From Leptothrix cholodnii SP-6 (GTDB lineage Bacteria > Pseudomonadota > Gammaproteobacteria > Burkholderiales > Burkholderiaceae_C), in assembly GCF_000019785.1 (NCBI RefSeq), contig NC_010524.1, positions 3,708,001 through 3,772,000 on the forward strand: a stretch of 64,000 nt of DNA, in the 5' to 3' direction. The notes under the pieces were generated by a model. The model did not search any database. It was not told the DNA's origin and saw only the letters and a program-made list of their open reading frames with translations. Shown in pieces: positions 45,492 through 54,848 of the stretch. Made by a program: the position numbers and the translations under genes. Position 1 is the first letter of the stretch, and every line of letters begins with the position of its first letter.

Positions 45492-46760
45492 TTACGGCGC
45501 GCTGTAGCTGATGCGGTAGAGCGCGCCGGCGAAGTCGTCGCTGACGAGCATCGAGCCGTCCTTCATCATCGCCACGTCGACCGGGCGGCCGCGGTAGAGG
45601 CCGGTGTCGGCGTCGAGCCAGCCGTCGGCGAACACCTCGGTCTTGTCGGCCGTGCCGTCGGCTTTCAGGCTGGTGAACATGATGCGCGCGCCGATCGGTG
45701 TGGTGCGGTTCCACGAGCCGTGCTGGGCCGAGAACAGGCCGCCCTGGTACTTGGCCGGGAAGGTCTTGCCGGTGTAGAACGCCAGGCCCAGATCGGCCGC
45801 ATGCGCGTCCATGTAGACCTGCGGGTCGGTGATGTTGGCGGGCAGCGGATCCTTGTCGTAGCCGAAGTCGGTCATGCGCGTCTTGCCCTGCTTCCACGGG
45901 TAGCCGAAGAACTGGCCGGCCCGGGTGGCGCGGTTGATCTCGCCGTTGGGGATGTCGTCGCCCATGCCGTCGGTCTGGTTGTCGGTGAACCAGACGGTCT
46001 TGTCCTTGGGGTTGAACTCGATGCCCACCGAGTTGCGGATGCCGGTGGCGTAGACCTCGCGCTTGGAGCCGTCAAAGGCGTTCATGCGCACGATGCCGCC
46101 GATGCCGACCTTGTTGAACAGGTCGATCTTGTTGCGCGGCTGCACGTTGTAGGGCTGGCCGAGGGTGATGTAGAGCATGCCGTCCGGGCCGATGCGGCAG
46201 GTGCGCGCGTGGTGGTTGTACGACTCCTCCTCGGGCGGGATCAGCTTGCCTTGCGCCACGGTCTCGATCACCGCCACGTCGCCGCCTTCGTAGAAGAACT
46301 CGGCGGCCGGGAAGTTGAGCACCCGGTTGTGCTCGACCACGATCAGGAAGCCGTCCTTGGTCCAGCACACGCCGTTGGGCACGTGGAACTTGGCCGACGG
46401 CGCGAACGGCTTGACCTCGTCGGCCACGCCGTCGCTGTTGCGGTCGGTGACGGCCCAGACGGTGCTCTTGCGGGTGCCGACGAACAGCATGTTGGTGCTC
46501 GGCGCCACCGCCATGTGGCGCGCATCGGGCACCACCGCGTAGAGCTCGATCTTGAAGCCCGGCGGCAGCTTGACGCGCTTGAGGTTCTCGCGCAGCGCGG
46601 CGGCGTTCTTGCCCTCCTGCGGCACCGGCGGCATCGACGGGTCGACGCCCGACACCTTCATCTGCTTGAGGTTCTCGATGTTCGGCGCCTGCGCCTGTAC
46701 CGCGCCCGCCACCAGCAAGGCCACCGCGGTGGCCAGTGCGCCCAAAGTGAATGTCTTCAT
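45492..46760 (-). CDS. PQQ-dependent sugar/aldose dehydrogenase-like protein
   Basis: A 422-residue exported beta-propeller protein with a signal peptide (MKTFTLGALATAVALLVAGAVQA). It resembles the soluble glucose/sorbosone dehydrogenase family: LPPGFKIELYAVVPDARHMAVAPSTNMLFVGTR, PNGVCWTKDGFLIVVEHNRVL, NHHARTCRIGPDGMLYITLGQPYNV, YATGIRNSVGIEFNPKDKTVWFTDNQTDGMGDDIPNGEIN and FSAQHGSWNRTTPIGARI. The substrate is unknown. A cytochrome c gene follows in the same unit. Upstream is a good sigma-54 promoter and, divergently, an AcoR-like activator, so expression is probably inducible by the enzyme's substrate. No pqq genes are in the window. Confidence 0.88.
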   Translation of the reverse strand: MKTFTLGALATAVALLVAGAVQAQAPNIENLKQMKVSGVDPSMPPVPQEGKNAAALRENLKRVKLPPGFKIELYAVVPDARHMAVAPSTNMLFVGTRKSTVWAVTDRNSDGVADEVKPFAPSAKFHVPNGVCWTKDGFLIVVEHNRVLNFPAAEFFYEGGDVAVIETVAQGKLIPPEEESYNHHARTCRIGPDGMLYITLGQPYNVQPRNKIDLFNKVGIGGIVRMNAFDGSKREVYATGIRNSVGIEFNPKDKTVWFTDNQTDGMGDDIPNGEINRATRAGQFFGYPWKQGKTRMTDFGYDKDPLPANITDPQVYMDAHAADLGLAFYTGKTFPAKYQGGLFSAQHGSWNRTTPIGARIMFTSLKADGTADKTEVFADGWLDADTGLYRGRPVDVAMMKDGSMLVSDDFAGALYRISYSAP

Positions 46761-46827
46761 GCCTGTGTCTCCAGACGGAATCGATGTTGTGGAACCCGCG
46801 CCGCTGCCGGCGCCAAGCTCTGCGTAC

Positions 46828-46842
46828 GCAATGGCTGTACCA
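46828..46842 (-). promoter_or_regulatory. Sigma-54 promoter of the PQQ dehydrogenase gene
   Basis: Minus strand TGGTACA-GCCA-TTGC matches the -24/-12 consensus at all invariant positions with exact spacing (one base off in TGGCAC). The expected start is near 46817, giving a 57-nt leader with GGAGACA before the ATG at 46760. Confidence 0.75.
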
Positions 46843-46896
46843 ATTCGGGAACACCCTCGACCCGTGCGAGCGTGCCCGGGCAGCACGACAGCCGCG

Positions 46897-46949
46897 CTGT
46901 CCAGACCTGCAACCCGAGCCTGCTCAACTGTCCAGAATCTGTGCAGTTG
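46897..46949. promoter_or_regulatory. Paired upstream activator sites for the AcoR-like regulator
   Basis: CTGTCCAGA occurs twice, at 46897-46905 and 46928-46936, 31 bp apart (three helical turns). The second lies in a 25-bp imperfect palindrome (46925-46949) whose arms start CAACTG and end CAGTTG, with inner CAGA and TCTG. Its centre is about 120 bp upstream of the predicted sigma-54 start, the usual enhancer distance. Confidence 0.6.
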
Positions 46950-47017
46950 CGCGGCCCGGGTCGCACTGCTACTGTCAATTCCACCAAGCCGACGCTGATT
47001 GGCCCGAGGAGACAGAC

Positions 47018-48973
47018 ATGATCGAACCCCACCAGCGCCAGATGGCGCATGCGCATGCCGTGATGGCACGCGGCAGCGCGATGCCACCCGACGGCATGCC
47101 ATCCGCCGACATCCTCGACAGCTGGGTGCGCTGCATGCAGACCGGACTCGACGCCCGCGCCACCACCTCGATCGAGGTGGTCGAAGCCGCCGACCTGGCC
47201 GAACGGCGCGAGCGTGCCGGCGTGACGCGCCGGCTGGCACGGGCCGAGCTCGAGACGCTGGCGCAGCAGATCGCCGGCTCGAACTTCCTGCTCGCCTTTG
47301 CCGACCAGGAGGGCGTGATCCTCGACCTCTACGCCGACAACCGCTTCACGATGAACGGCCGCGGCGCCGGCATCGTGGCGGGCAGCTGCTGGACCGAGGC
47401 GCTGTGCGGCACCAACGGCCTGGGCACCGCGCTGGCCACCGGCCGCTCGGTGGCGGTGACGGGGCTGGAGCACTACCTGCTGCAGCTCGGCGAGATCTCC
47501 TGCACCGCCGCGCCGGTGCGCGACGCGCTGGGCGACATCGTCGGCGTGCTCGACGCCTCGTCCTACTTCGAATCACGCCAGCGCCACACCCAGGCGCTGG
47601 TGCAGATGGCCGCCACCCACATCGAGAACGGCCTGCTGGTGCATCAGATGCGCGCGCGGCTGGTGCTGGCCGTGCACCCGCGGCCGGAGTTCATCGGCAC
47701 GCTCAGCGCCGGCCTGCTGGCCTTCGACACCGAGGGCCGTGTGTGCGCCTTCAACAGCCGTGCAGCGAGTCTGCTGACGGGGCTCGAACTCGCGCGAGGC
47801 AGCGCCTTCGACCTGCTGTTCGACGAACCCTTCGAGCGTTTCGTCGCCAAGCTGCGCCACTCCGGCCAGCTGCGCCTGCGCGATGCGCTGGGCAGCATCG
47901 TCTATGCCGCACCGGTGCACCTGCCAGCCAGCCATCCGGTGCCTCGTGTGCCCGGCCTGGTCGTCCATCCGACACGAGCGCGCGGTGCACCGGCACACGA
48001 GCGACCGGCGCGGACCAGCCATGCCACGGCGGACAGCGTCGACCCGCCACCCGCTTTCGTGGCCAACTTCGTGGCCGGTTTCGTGGCCGACGACCCCGCG
48101 GTGCGCGCCGCCATGCGCACGGTGGCGTCGGCGGTGCGGCTGCGGGTGCCGATCCTGATCCACGGCGAGACCGGCACCGGCAAGGAACTGCTGGCGCACC
48201 ACGCCCATGCCGTGAGCGGCCGACAGGGCGAGTTCGTGGCGGTCAACTGCGGCGCACTCCCGGCCGAGCTGTTCGAGGCCGAGCTGTTCGGCTACGCCGG
48301 CGGCTCGTTCACCGGCGCGCGACGCGAAGGCAGCGCCGGCCTGATCGCCCGCGCCGACGGCGGCACGCTGCTGCTCGACGAACTCGGCGAGCTGCCGCTG
48401 GCGCTGCAGGCGGCGCTGCTGCGTTTTCTGGACGACCAGCGCGTGCGCCCGGTCGGCAGCACCACCACGCGCCAGGTCGACGTGCAGCTGCTCGCCGCCA
48501 CCCACGTCGACCTGGAGGCCGAGGTGCAGGCGCGGCGCTTCCGGGCCGACCTGCTGTACCGGCTCGACACCGTGCGGGTCGACCTGCCACCGCTGCGCCG
48601 GCGCAGCGACTTCGGTGCCATCGCGCACACCGTGCTGCAGGCCATCGACCGCAGCGCCCGCATCGGCGACGACGCGATCGCGGCGCTCTCGCAGCACGCC
48701 TGGAGCGGCAACATGCGCGAGCTGCGCTCGGTGCTGACGCGGGCGTTGCTGGCGTGCGAGAGCAGCCGCATCGAACGCGCCGACATCGAACAGGTGCTGC
48801 CGGCGCTGGCGCCATCGGCCGCGCCGATCTCGGTGCTGCAGCAAGGCGCGCTGGCGCAGGTGCTGCGCGAGTTCGAGCGCACCGGCCACAGCGTCAGCCA
48901 GACCTCGCGCAACCTGGGCGTGTCGCGCACCACGGTCTATCGCTACCTGCGCGAAGGCAGCGCGGCGCGCTGA
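47018..48973 (+). CDS. AcoR-like sigma-54-dependent activator
   Basis: A 651-residue regulator. A GAF-type sensor (about 85-205, with [32 protein letters not shown] as in AcoR) is followed by a PAS-like region (about 225-300), a low-complexity linker, an AAA+ domain and a Fis-type helix-turn-helix ([22 protein letters not shown]). Walker A is GETGTGKE (383-390), the contact loop is GSFTGA (429-434, an A-to-S change) and Walker B is GGTLLLDE (448-455). The start at 47018 follows a GAGGAGAC ribosome binding site. It is divergent from the PQQ dehydrogenase gene, its likely target. The effector is probably the dehydrogenase substrate. Confidence 0.9.
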   Translation: MIEPHQRQMAHAHAVMARGSAMPPDGMPSADILDSWVRCMQTGLDARATTSIEVVEAADLAERRERAGVTRRLARAELETLAQQIAGSNFLLAFADQEGVILDLYADNRFTMNGRGAGIVAGSCWTEALCGTNGLGTALATGRSVAVTGLEHYLLQLGEISCTAAPVRDALGDIVGVLDASSYFESRQRHTQALVQMAATHIENGLLVHQMRARLVLAVHPRPEFIGTLSAGLLAFDTEGRVCAFNSRAASLLTGLELARGSAFDLLFDEPFERFVAKLRHSGQLRLRDALGSIVYAAPVHLPASHPVPRVPGLVVHPTRARGAPAHERPARTSHATADSVDPPPAFVANFVAGFVADDPAVRAAMRTVASAVRLRVPILIHGETGTGKELLAHHAHAVSGRQGEFVAVNCGALPAELFEAELFGYAGGSFTGARREGSAGLIARADGGTLLLDELGELPLALQAALLRFLDDQRVRPVGSTTTRQVDVQLLAATHVDLEAEVQARRFRADLLYRLDTVRVDLPPLRRRSDFGAIAHTVLQAIDRSARIGDDAIAALSQHAWSGNMRELRSVLTRALLACESSRIERADIEQVLPALAPSAAPISVLQQGALAQVLREFERTGHSVSQTSRNLGVSRTTVYRYLREGSAAR

Positions 48974-48974
48974 T

Positions 48975-50048
48975 TCAGGGCCGCGCCAGCGCGGCCGTTC
49001 GCTCGGCGGCGGGCAAGGCGGCCAGGCGCTGCACCTCGGCGTAGAAACGTGGCCAGTCGCGGCCCTGGCGCTCGAACAGGCGCTCGAAATCGCCGACCTG
49101 CGCGTTGTAGGCCGCCAGCACGCCGATGCGGGCGTTGTTGATGCCGGCAAACCAGCCGTCGTAGCCGGCAAAACCGCCCCACGCGCCGGCCTTCAGCGCG
49201 GCATGTTCGGCGCGCGCGCGCTCGATCAGCTCGGCCTTGCGGCGGCGCTTCTCGTCGTCGCCGATCGGGCTGCGGTACATCGCGTCGAGGTCCTGGCGCA
49301 GCGCCATCGTGAGGCGCCGGAAGTCGTCGCGCCGCGCGTCCGCCTGCGCGCTCTGGGTGCGGATGCGCTCCTGCTGCGCCGCCGGCTGTTCGGCCAGCCA
49401 GCGGGCGCTGCCGATGCGCTCGACCGCGGTGGCGAACGACTCGTTGAAGGTGGTGTCGCCCGACGCATACGCCACCTGGTGCGACAGCTCGTGGAAGATC
49501 AGCCGCGCCAGCTCGATCTCGCTGTAGCTGGTGACAAAGGTGTTGAGCAGCGGATCGGCAAAGAAACGGCCCGGGATCTTGCCGAGCGTCGAATACGCGG
49601 GCACGCCGTAGACCATCGTTTCAAGGCCCTGCGCCTTCAACTCATCAGCCTCGACCTGCGCATCAGCCTGGGCGTAATAACCGCGGTAGCCGACGCAGCC
49701 CACCACCGGGAAACACCAGGTCTTGAGCTGCAGGCTCAGCTCGGGCGCGGCCACCACGTTCCAGACCGCGGCGCTGCGGCCGAGATCGGCGTAGCGGCGG
49801 TAGCTGGCGTTGTCGGGCAGGTGCAGCGCGGTGACGGCGTAATCGCGCAGGCGCTGGCTGAGTTCGAGCCGCTCGCGCAGGGCCGGCGCCAGGCCGGGCT
49901 CGGCCAGCACCTCGTCGACCGGCTTGGCGGCGTTCAGCAGCTTGAGGTGGCCGCCGGTCGACTGCCACAGATAGCCGATCTGCGCGCAGCCGCTCAAAGC
50001 CACGGCGGCAACTACGACCAATGCGACCCGGGCGGCACGCGCACTCAT
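48975..50048 (-). CDS. Zinc aminopeptidase lipoprotein
   Basis: A 357-residue protein of the putative aminopeptidase family PF10023. A signal peptide with lipobox is clear ([14 protein letters not shown], cysteine about residue 21). The zinc site is [27 protein letters not shown], with HExxH and a downstream glutamate. The protein is probably anchored in the periplasm. Its ATG overlaps the stop of the molybdopterin oxidoreductase gene by 4 bp, so the two are translationally coupled although a functional link is not evident. It converges with the AcoR-like gene, 1 bp apart. Confidence 0.85.
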   Translation of the reverse strand: MSARAARVALVVVAAVALSGCAQIGYLWQSTGGHLKLLNAAKPVDEVLAEPGLAPALRERLELSQRLRDYAVTALHLPDNASYRRYADLGRSAAVWNVVAAPELSLQLKTWCFPVVGCVGYRGYYAQADAQVEADELKAQGLETMVYGVPAYSTLGKIPGRFFADPLLNTFVTSYSEIELARLIFHELSHQVAYASGDTTFNESFATAVERIGSARWLAEQPAAQQERIRTQSAQADARRDDFRRLTMALRQDLDAMYRSPIGDDEKRRRKAELIERARAEHAALKAGAWGGFAGYDGWFAGINNARIGVLAAYNAQVGDFERLFERQGRDWPRFYAEVQRLAALPAAERTAALARP

Positions 50049-52168
50049 GCCGCCTCGACCTCCACCAGCACGTCGTAGAAACACGGCGCCGCGCCGATGT
50101 CGGTCAGGCGCTGGTGCGTCAGCTCGTTGACGTTGGTGCCGCGTGGCCCGAGCTTGCGCCACCACACGCCCAGGCCGTTGACCACGCCCGGCCGCGCCCG
50201 GTTGCTGATGCGCGCGGCGCAGTGGTAGCTGCCGCGGTCGTTGAACACCCGCACCAACGCGCCGTCGACCAGGCGGCGTGCGACCGCGTCATCGGGATGG
50301 ATCTCGACGATCGGCTCGCCCTCGATGTCGCGCAGGCTCTTGACGTTGACGAAGCTGGAGTTGAGGAAGTTGCGCGCCGGCGGCGAGATCATCGCCAGCG
50401 GGAAACGCTGCGCCAGCTCCGGCGCCGAGGCCGCGCTTTCGTAGGGCGGCAGATGTGTCGGCAGGCCGAGGCCGGGCACGCTGACCTGGACGCGGCCGTC
50501 GGCGGTCGGGAAACCGCCGTCGGCAAACGGCGCCAGCGCGATCGGCAGGCGCTGCCAGCCGTGGCGGCGCAGCGCGTCGAAGTCGATGCTGTCGACGAAA
50601 GCCTGGCGGGCGAGCTGCTCGTCGCTGTCGGTGAAACACGCGTCATCGAAACCCATCGCGGCGGCCAGGCGGCGGAAGATCTCGGTGTTGGGCAGCGCCT
50701 CGCCGAGCGGCGCGATCGCCCGCTCGTTGATCAGCACGTCGGTGTGGCCGTAGCTGGTGTGCACGTCGAGGTGTTCGAGCTGCGTGGTGGCGGGCAGCAC
50801 GTAGTCGGCGTGGTCGGCGGTGTCGGTCAGGAAGTGTTCGAGCACGACGGTGAACAGGTCCTCGCGCGCAAAGCCCGCCACCACCTCGCGCGACTGCGGC
50901 GCCACCGCCACCGGGTTGCTGTTGTAGACGATCAGCGCCTCGATCTGCGGGCCGAAATCCGGCGACGACGGGCGCTGCAGATCGGCGCCGATGGTGCTCA
51001 TGTTGATGGTGCGCGGGCGGCGGCCGGCGAGCAGGTCGGGGCGCTGCAGCGCGGCGTCGTTGCGCACGTTGCGATACCAGCCCGAGCTCGACAACAGCAG
51101 GCCGCCGGCCGGCTCGCGCCACGCGCCGGTCAGGCACGGCAGCAGCGCGATCAGCCGCACCGCGTTGCCGCCTCCGCGCACGCGCTGCATGCCGTAGTTG
51201 AGACGGATCGCGGCCGGGCGCGTCTGGCCGTAATCGGCGGCGAGCTGGCGGATCTGTTCGACCGGCAGGCCGCAGACCTGCGCCGCACGCTCGGGCGGCC
51301 ATTGCAGCGCCTGCGCGCGCAGCGCCTCCCAGCCGTCGGGGCCGGCCTGCACGTGGCGGGCGATGTAGTCGGCGTCGAGCCAGTCGTTGACGATCAGCTC
51401 GTGCATCAGCGCCAGCGCGAGTGCGGCGTCGGTGCCGGGCAAGAGCGCGAGGTGCTCGTGGCAGCGGTCGGCGGTGTCGGTGCGGCGCGGATCGATGCAG
51501 ACCAGCCGGGCGCCGGCCCGTTTGGCGCGCTGGGCGTAGGTCCAGAAATGCAGGTTCGACGCGATCGAGTTGCTGCCCCAGATCACGATCAGCCGGGCGT
51601 GCTCGAACTGCTGCACGTGCATGCCGACCTTGGCGCCGTAGGTGGCGGCGAGTGCGGCGCCACCGGCCGAGGCGCAGATGGTGCGGTCGAGCAGCGAGGC
51701 GCCCAGCTTGTGGAAGAACCGCGCCGCCATGCTCTCGCCCTGCAGCAGGCCCATCGTGCCGGCGTAGCTGTAGGGCACGATGGCCTGCGGGTCTCGCGCG
51801 GCGATCTCGCGCAGGCGGTTGGCGATGTCGGCCAGCGCCTCGTCCCAGCCCACGCGCACGAACTGGCCGCTGCCTTTGGGGCCGACACGCTTGAGCGGAT
51901 GCAGCACCCGCTCGGCGTGATGCGTGCGCTCGGCGTAACGAGAGACCTTGGTGCACAGCGCGCCGTGGGTGGTCTCGTGTTCGTGCCAGCCCTGCACGTG
52001 GATGACACGCTCGGCGCCCGGCTCGCCCTGCACCGTGACCTTGAGGGCGCAGGTGTCGGGGCAGTCGTGCGGGCAGGCGCCATGCACGATGCGGGTCGGC
52101 TGGCCCGTGGTGATCGGGGTGGGATCGGCGGCGGGGCCGAGGGTCGAAACGGTGGCTGTGGCGCTCAT
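50045..52168 (-). CDS. Molybdopterin oxidoreductase with N-terminal 4Fe-4S site
   Basis: A 707-residue member of the DMSO-reductase superfamily. The N-terminal 4Fe-4S ligands are C32, C36, C40 and C72 (CPHDCPDTCALKV ... GALCTKVSRYAERTHH). Further molybdopterin-binding features are IVIWGSNSIASNLHFWTYAQRAKRAGARLVCIDPRRTDTADRCHEHLALLPGTDAALALALMHELI and the C-terminal PARNFLNSSFVNVKSLRD, ending with a MopB domain. No Tat signal is seen, so it should be cytoplasmic. This group resembles uncharacterised dehydrogenases rather than nitrate or formate enzymes; the substrate is unknown. Partner subunits are not adjacent. Confidence 0.88.
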   Translation of the reverse strand: MSATATVSTLGPAADPTPITTGQPTRIVHGACPHDCPDTCALKVTVQGEPGAERVIHVQGWHEHETTHGALCTKVSRYAERTHHAERVLHPLKRVGPKGSGQFVRVGWDEALADIANRLREIAARDPQAIVPYSYAGTMGLLQGESMAARFFHKLGASLLDRTICASAGGAALAATYGAKVGMHVQQFEHARLIVIWGSNSIASNLHFWTYAQRAKRAGARLVCIDPRRTDTADRCHEHLALLPGTDAALALALMHELIVNDWLDADYIARHVQAGPDGWEALRAQALQWPPERAAQVCGLPVEQIRQLAADYGQTRPAAIRLNYGMQRVRGGGNAVRLIALLPCLTGAWREPAGGLLLSSSGWYRNVRNDAALQRPDLLAGRRPRTINMSTIGADLQRPSSPDFGPQIEALIVYNSNPVAVAPQSREVVAGFAREDLFTVVLEHFLTDTADHADYVLPATTQLEHLDVHTSYGHTDVLINERAIAPLGEALPNTEIFRRLAAAMGFDDACFTDSDEQLARQAFVDSIDFDALRRHGWQRLPIALAPFADGGFPTADGRVQVSVPGLGLPTHLPPYESAASAPELAQRFPLAMISPPARNFLNSSFVNVKSLRDIEGEPIVEIHPDDAVARRLVDGALVRVFNDRGSYHCAARISNRARPGVVNGLGVWWRKLGPRGTNVNELTHQRLTDIGAAPCFYDVLVEVEAA

Positions 52169-52271
52169 GCCGTCATCATGGCATGGGCGTCGCATGCCCC
52201 GATGGGCTCAGGCTGAACGCCCGGCTAAGATGATTCGACTGCCTTTTGGTGCGCGCCCACGGAGTCTCCGC

Positions 52272-53480
52272 ATGTCCCCGACCGAACCCCGCCTGATCGC
52301 CTCGCTGGTCGAGCAAGCCCCCGGCCTCGCCCGCATCCGGCGCGACATCCACGCCCATCCCGAGCTGTGTTTCGAGGAGGTGCGCACCGCCGACGTGGTG
52401 GCGCGCCAGCTCACCGAATGGGGCATCCCGATCCACCGCGGGCTGGGCAAGACCGGCGTGGTCGGCATCATCAAGAGTGGCACGTCGGACCGCGCCATCG
52501 GCCTGCGCGCCGACATGGACGCGCTGCCGATGACCGAGCACAACCGCTTCGAACACGCCAGCCGCCACCCCGGCAAGATGCACGCCTGCGGCCACGACGG
52601 CCACACCGCGATGCTGCTGGCCGCGGCCCAGCACCTGGCGAAACACCGCGATTTCGACGGCACCGTCTACCTCGTCTTCCAGCCCGCCGAAGAAGGCGGC
52701 GGCGGCGCGCGCGAGATGATGCGCGACGGCCTGTTCGAGCGTTTTCCGATGCAGGCGATCTTCGGCATGCACAACTGGCCGGGCATGGCGGCGGGGCAGT
52801 TCGCGGTCTGCAAGGGGCCGACGATGGCGTCGAGCAACGAGTTCCACATCACCATCACCGGAAAGGGCTCGCACGCCGCGCTGCCGCACAACGGCGTCGA
52901 CCCGGTGCCGATCGCCTGCCAGATGGTGATGGCCTTCCAGACCATCGTGACGCGCAACAAGCGCCCGACCGACGCGGCGGTGATCTCGGTGACGATGATC
53001 CACACCGGCGAGGCCACCAACGTGGTGCCCGACAGCTGCGTGATCCAGGGCACGGTGCGCACCTTCACGCTCGACGTGCTGGACATGATCGAGCAGCGCA
53101 TGCGCACGGTGGCCGAGCACACCTGCACGGCGTTCGGGGCGAGCTGCGAGTTCGACTTCAAGCGCAACTACCCGCCCACCGTGAACCATCCCGACGAGGC
53201 CGAGTTCGTGCGCGGCGTGATGCAGCAGGTGGTGGGCAAGGCCGACACGCTGGAGTTCCAGCCGACCATGGGCGCGGAGGATTTCAGCTTCTTCCTGCTC
53301 GAAAAACCGGGCGCCTATTTTGTGATCGGCAATGGCGATGGCGATCACCGCGAGCAGGGCCACGGCCTGGGCCCGTGCAACCTGCACAACCCGAACTACG
53401 ACTTCAACGACACGCTGATCCCGCTCGGCGCCACCTTGTGGGTGCGGCTGGCCGAGCGCTGGCTGGCGGTGCAGAAATGA
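52272..53480 (+). CDS. M20-family amidohydrolase (hippurate hydrolase-like)
   Basis: A 402-residue metal-dependent amidohydrolase of the HipO/YxeP/IAA-amino-acid hydrolase family. Seen: IRRDIHAHPELCFEE, LRADMDALPM, the metal-binding HACGHDGHTAMLLAAA with cysteine and histidine ligands, FQPAEEGGGGAREM, and TMGAEDFSFFL near the C-terminus. It probably hydrolyses N-acyl amino acids such as hippurate, which would release benzoate-like aromatics, but the substrate is not fixed by sequence. Its stop overlaps the next gene by 4 bp. Confidence 0.92.
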   Translation: MSPTEPRLIASLVEQAPGLARIRRDIHAHPELCFEEVRTADVVARQLTEWGIPIHRGLGKTGVVGIIKSGTSDRAIGLRADMDALPMTEHNRFEHASRHPGKMHACGHDGHTAMLLAAAQHLAKHRDFDGTVYLVFQPAEEGGGGAREMMRDGLFERFPMQAIFGMHNWPGMAAGQFAVCKGPTMASSNEFHITITGKGSHAALPHNGVDPVPIACQMVMAFQTIVTRNKRPTDAAVISVTMIHTGEATNVVPDSCVIQGTVRTFTLDVLDMIEQRMRTVAEHTCTAFGASCEFDFKRNYPPTVNHPDEAEFVRGVMQQVVGKADTLEFQPTMGAEDFSFFLLEKPGAYFVIGNGDGDHREQGHGLGPCNLHNPNYDFNDTLIPLGATLWVRLAERWLAVQK

Positions 53481-54154
53481 ACCCGACCCCGACCCGCCTC
53501 ATCGGCCTGCTGATCTACGACGGCGTCGAGCTGCTCGACCACGCCGGGCCCTACGAGGTCTTCACCACCGCCAGCCGCATGCACGCGCGGTTGCACGGCG
53601 CGGGCCTGCCGCCACCGTTCGAGGTGCTGTCGATCGCCGCCAGCCAGGCGCCGATACGCGCCCGCGCCGGCCTGCAACTGCTGCCCGACCAGACCATCGA
53701 CGCGCATCCGCCGCTGGACCTGCTGATGATCCCCGGCGGCGTGGTCGATGCACCGCTGGCCGACGCGCGCACGCTGGCCTGGGTGGCCGATCAGGCGACG
53801 CAGGTGGAAACGGTGGCGTCGGTCTGCACCGGCGTGTTCGTGCTCGCCGCCGCAGGCGTGCTGCCCGAGGGCTGCAGCTGCACGACGCACTGGGAGGACA
53901 TCGACGACCTGCAGCGGGCGCACCCGACGCTGAAGATCCACAGCAGCATGCGCTGGGTCAACGCGCAGCTGCCCGCCACCGACGAGGCGCCGCCGCGGCC
54001 GCTCTACACCTCGGCGGGCATCTCGGCCGGCATCGACCTGGCGCTGCACCTGGTGGCGGTGTTCGCCGGTCAGGCGCTGGCCGAACGGACCGCGCGGCAG
54101 ATGGATTACCGCTGGATCAGCACCCCGCACGACGGCACGCCGCACGTGCTGTGA
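53477..54154 (+). CDS. DJ-1/PfpI-family protein
   Basis: A 225-residue single-domain DJ-1/PfpI protein. It has RLIGLLIYDGVELLDHAGPYEVFTTAS, the nucleophile elbow SVCTGVF (C117), CTTHWEDIDDL and LYTSAGISAGIDLALHLVA, as in the amidase-like domain found in AraC-type regulators and isonitrile-hydratase-like enzymes. There is no DNA-binding domain. The ATG overlaps the stop of the M20 gene (ATGA), implying a shared metabolic job, perhaps further processing of an amide or of a glyoxal-type by-product. Confidence 0.85.
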   Translation: MNPTPTRLIGLLIYDGVELLDHAGPYEVFTTASRMHARLHGAGLPPPFEVLSIAASQAPIRARAGLQLLPDQTIDAHPPLDLLMIPGGVVDAPLADARTLAWVADQATQVETVASVCTGVFVLAAAGVLPEGCSCTTHWEDIDDLQRAHPTLKIHSSMRWVNAQLPATDEAPPRPLYTSAGISAGIDLALHLVAVFAGQALAERTARQMDYRWISTPHDGTPHVL

Positions 54155-54164
54155 GGCGGACGGC

Positions 54165-54785
54165 TCAGGCCAGCACGCCCATCTCGCGCAGCTCGGCCTC
54201 GGCCTGGGCCGCGTCGCTGAACAGCACGGCGTCGATGCCGAGCGCGCGCGCCGCCTCGACATTGGCCGGGTGGTCGTCGAGAAAGATGCAGTCGCCCGCG
54301 GGCACGCCGAACCTTTCGAGCGCGTGCACAAAGATCGCCGGCTCGGGTTTGCTCAGCTGCACGCGGCCGGAGAACACGCCGTCGTCGAACCAGCTCAGGA
54401 AGTGATGCGACTGCTCCAGATGCGTTGCCAACGGGCGAGGCATGTTGGAGAGGTAGAACAGCCGGTGGCCGGCATCGCGCAAGCGGCCCAGCAGCTCGAC
54501 GGTGGGCCCGATCGGCGCCAGCTCGGCCGGCACCGCGTCGACCACCGCCGCCACCTCGTCGGCGTGCAGACCGGTCTGCGCCACCAGCCCCTCGATGAGC
54601 TCGGGGCGTTCGATGGTGCCTCGGTCGTAGCGGCCCCAGGCGCCGCCGTAACCCTGGAAAAAATCGCGTTGCAGCGCCTGCGTGCTGGCCTCGTCATGCG
54701 CGCGTTGCGGCAGCACACGCGCCAGCAAGGCGGCCGGCTGCCACTGGAACACCACGGCGCCGAAATCGAAGATCAGGTGTTTCAC
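54165..54785 (-). CDS. HAD-family hydrolase (YihX-like)
   Basis: A 206-residue HAD-IA hydrolase. Motif I is LIFDFGAVVF with nucleophile D7; the second aspartate usual in phosphatases is replaced by glycine (FDFG), as in the YihX/epoxide-hydrolase-type subgroup. Motif II is YLSNMP, motif III KPEPAIFVHAL and motif IV CIFLDDHPANVEAARALG. It is probably a sugar-phosphate or small phosphomonoester phosphatase. It starts 64 bp from pgi's stop region and converges with the DJ-1 gene. Function within the sugar gene group is plausible but unproven. Confidence 0.85.
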   Translation of the reverse strand: MKHLIFDFGAVVFQWQPAALLARVLPQRAHDEASTQALQRDFFQGYGGAWGRYDRGTIERPELIEGLVAQTGLHADEVAAVVDAVPAELAPIGPTVELLGRLRDAGHRLFYLSNMPRPLATHLEQSHHFLSWFDDGVFSGRVQLSKPEPAIFVHALERFGVPAGDCIFLDDHPANVEAARALGIDAVLFSDAAQAEAELREMGVLA

Positions 54786-54794
54786 ATCAAGACC

Positions 54795-54838
54795 GGTTAA
54801 CAGCTAACCGCACGGGCTGCGCTCAAGCGAGCCCGTGC
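54795..54838 (-). terminator. Hairpins between pgi and the HAD gene
   Basis: A 9-bp perfect stem, GCACGGGCT (54810) with AGCCCGTGC (54830), and a smaller GGTTA/TAACC stem (54795-54809) fill the 63-bp gap after pgi. No T-run follows, so termination efficiency is uncertain. Confidence 0.5.
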
Positions 54839-54848
54839 CTTCATCGCG

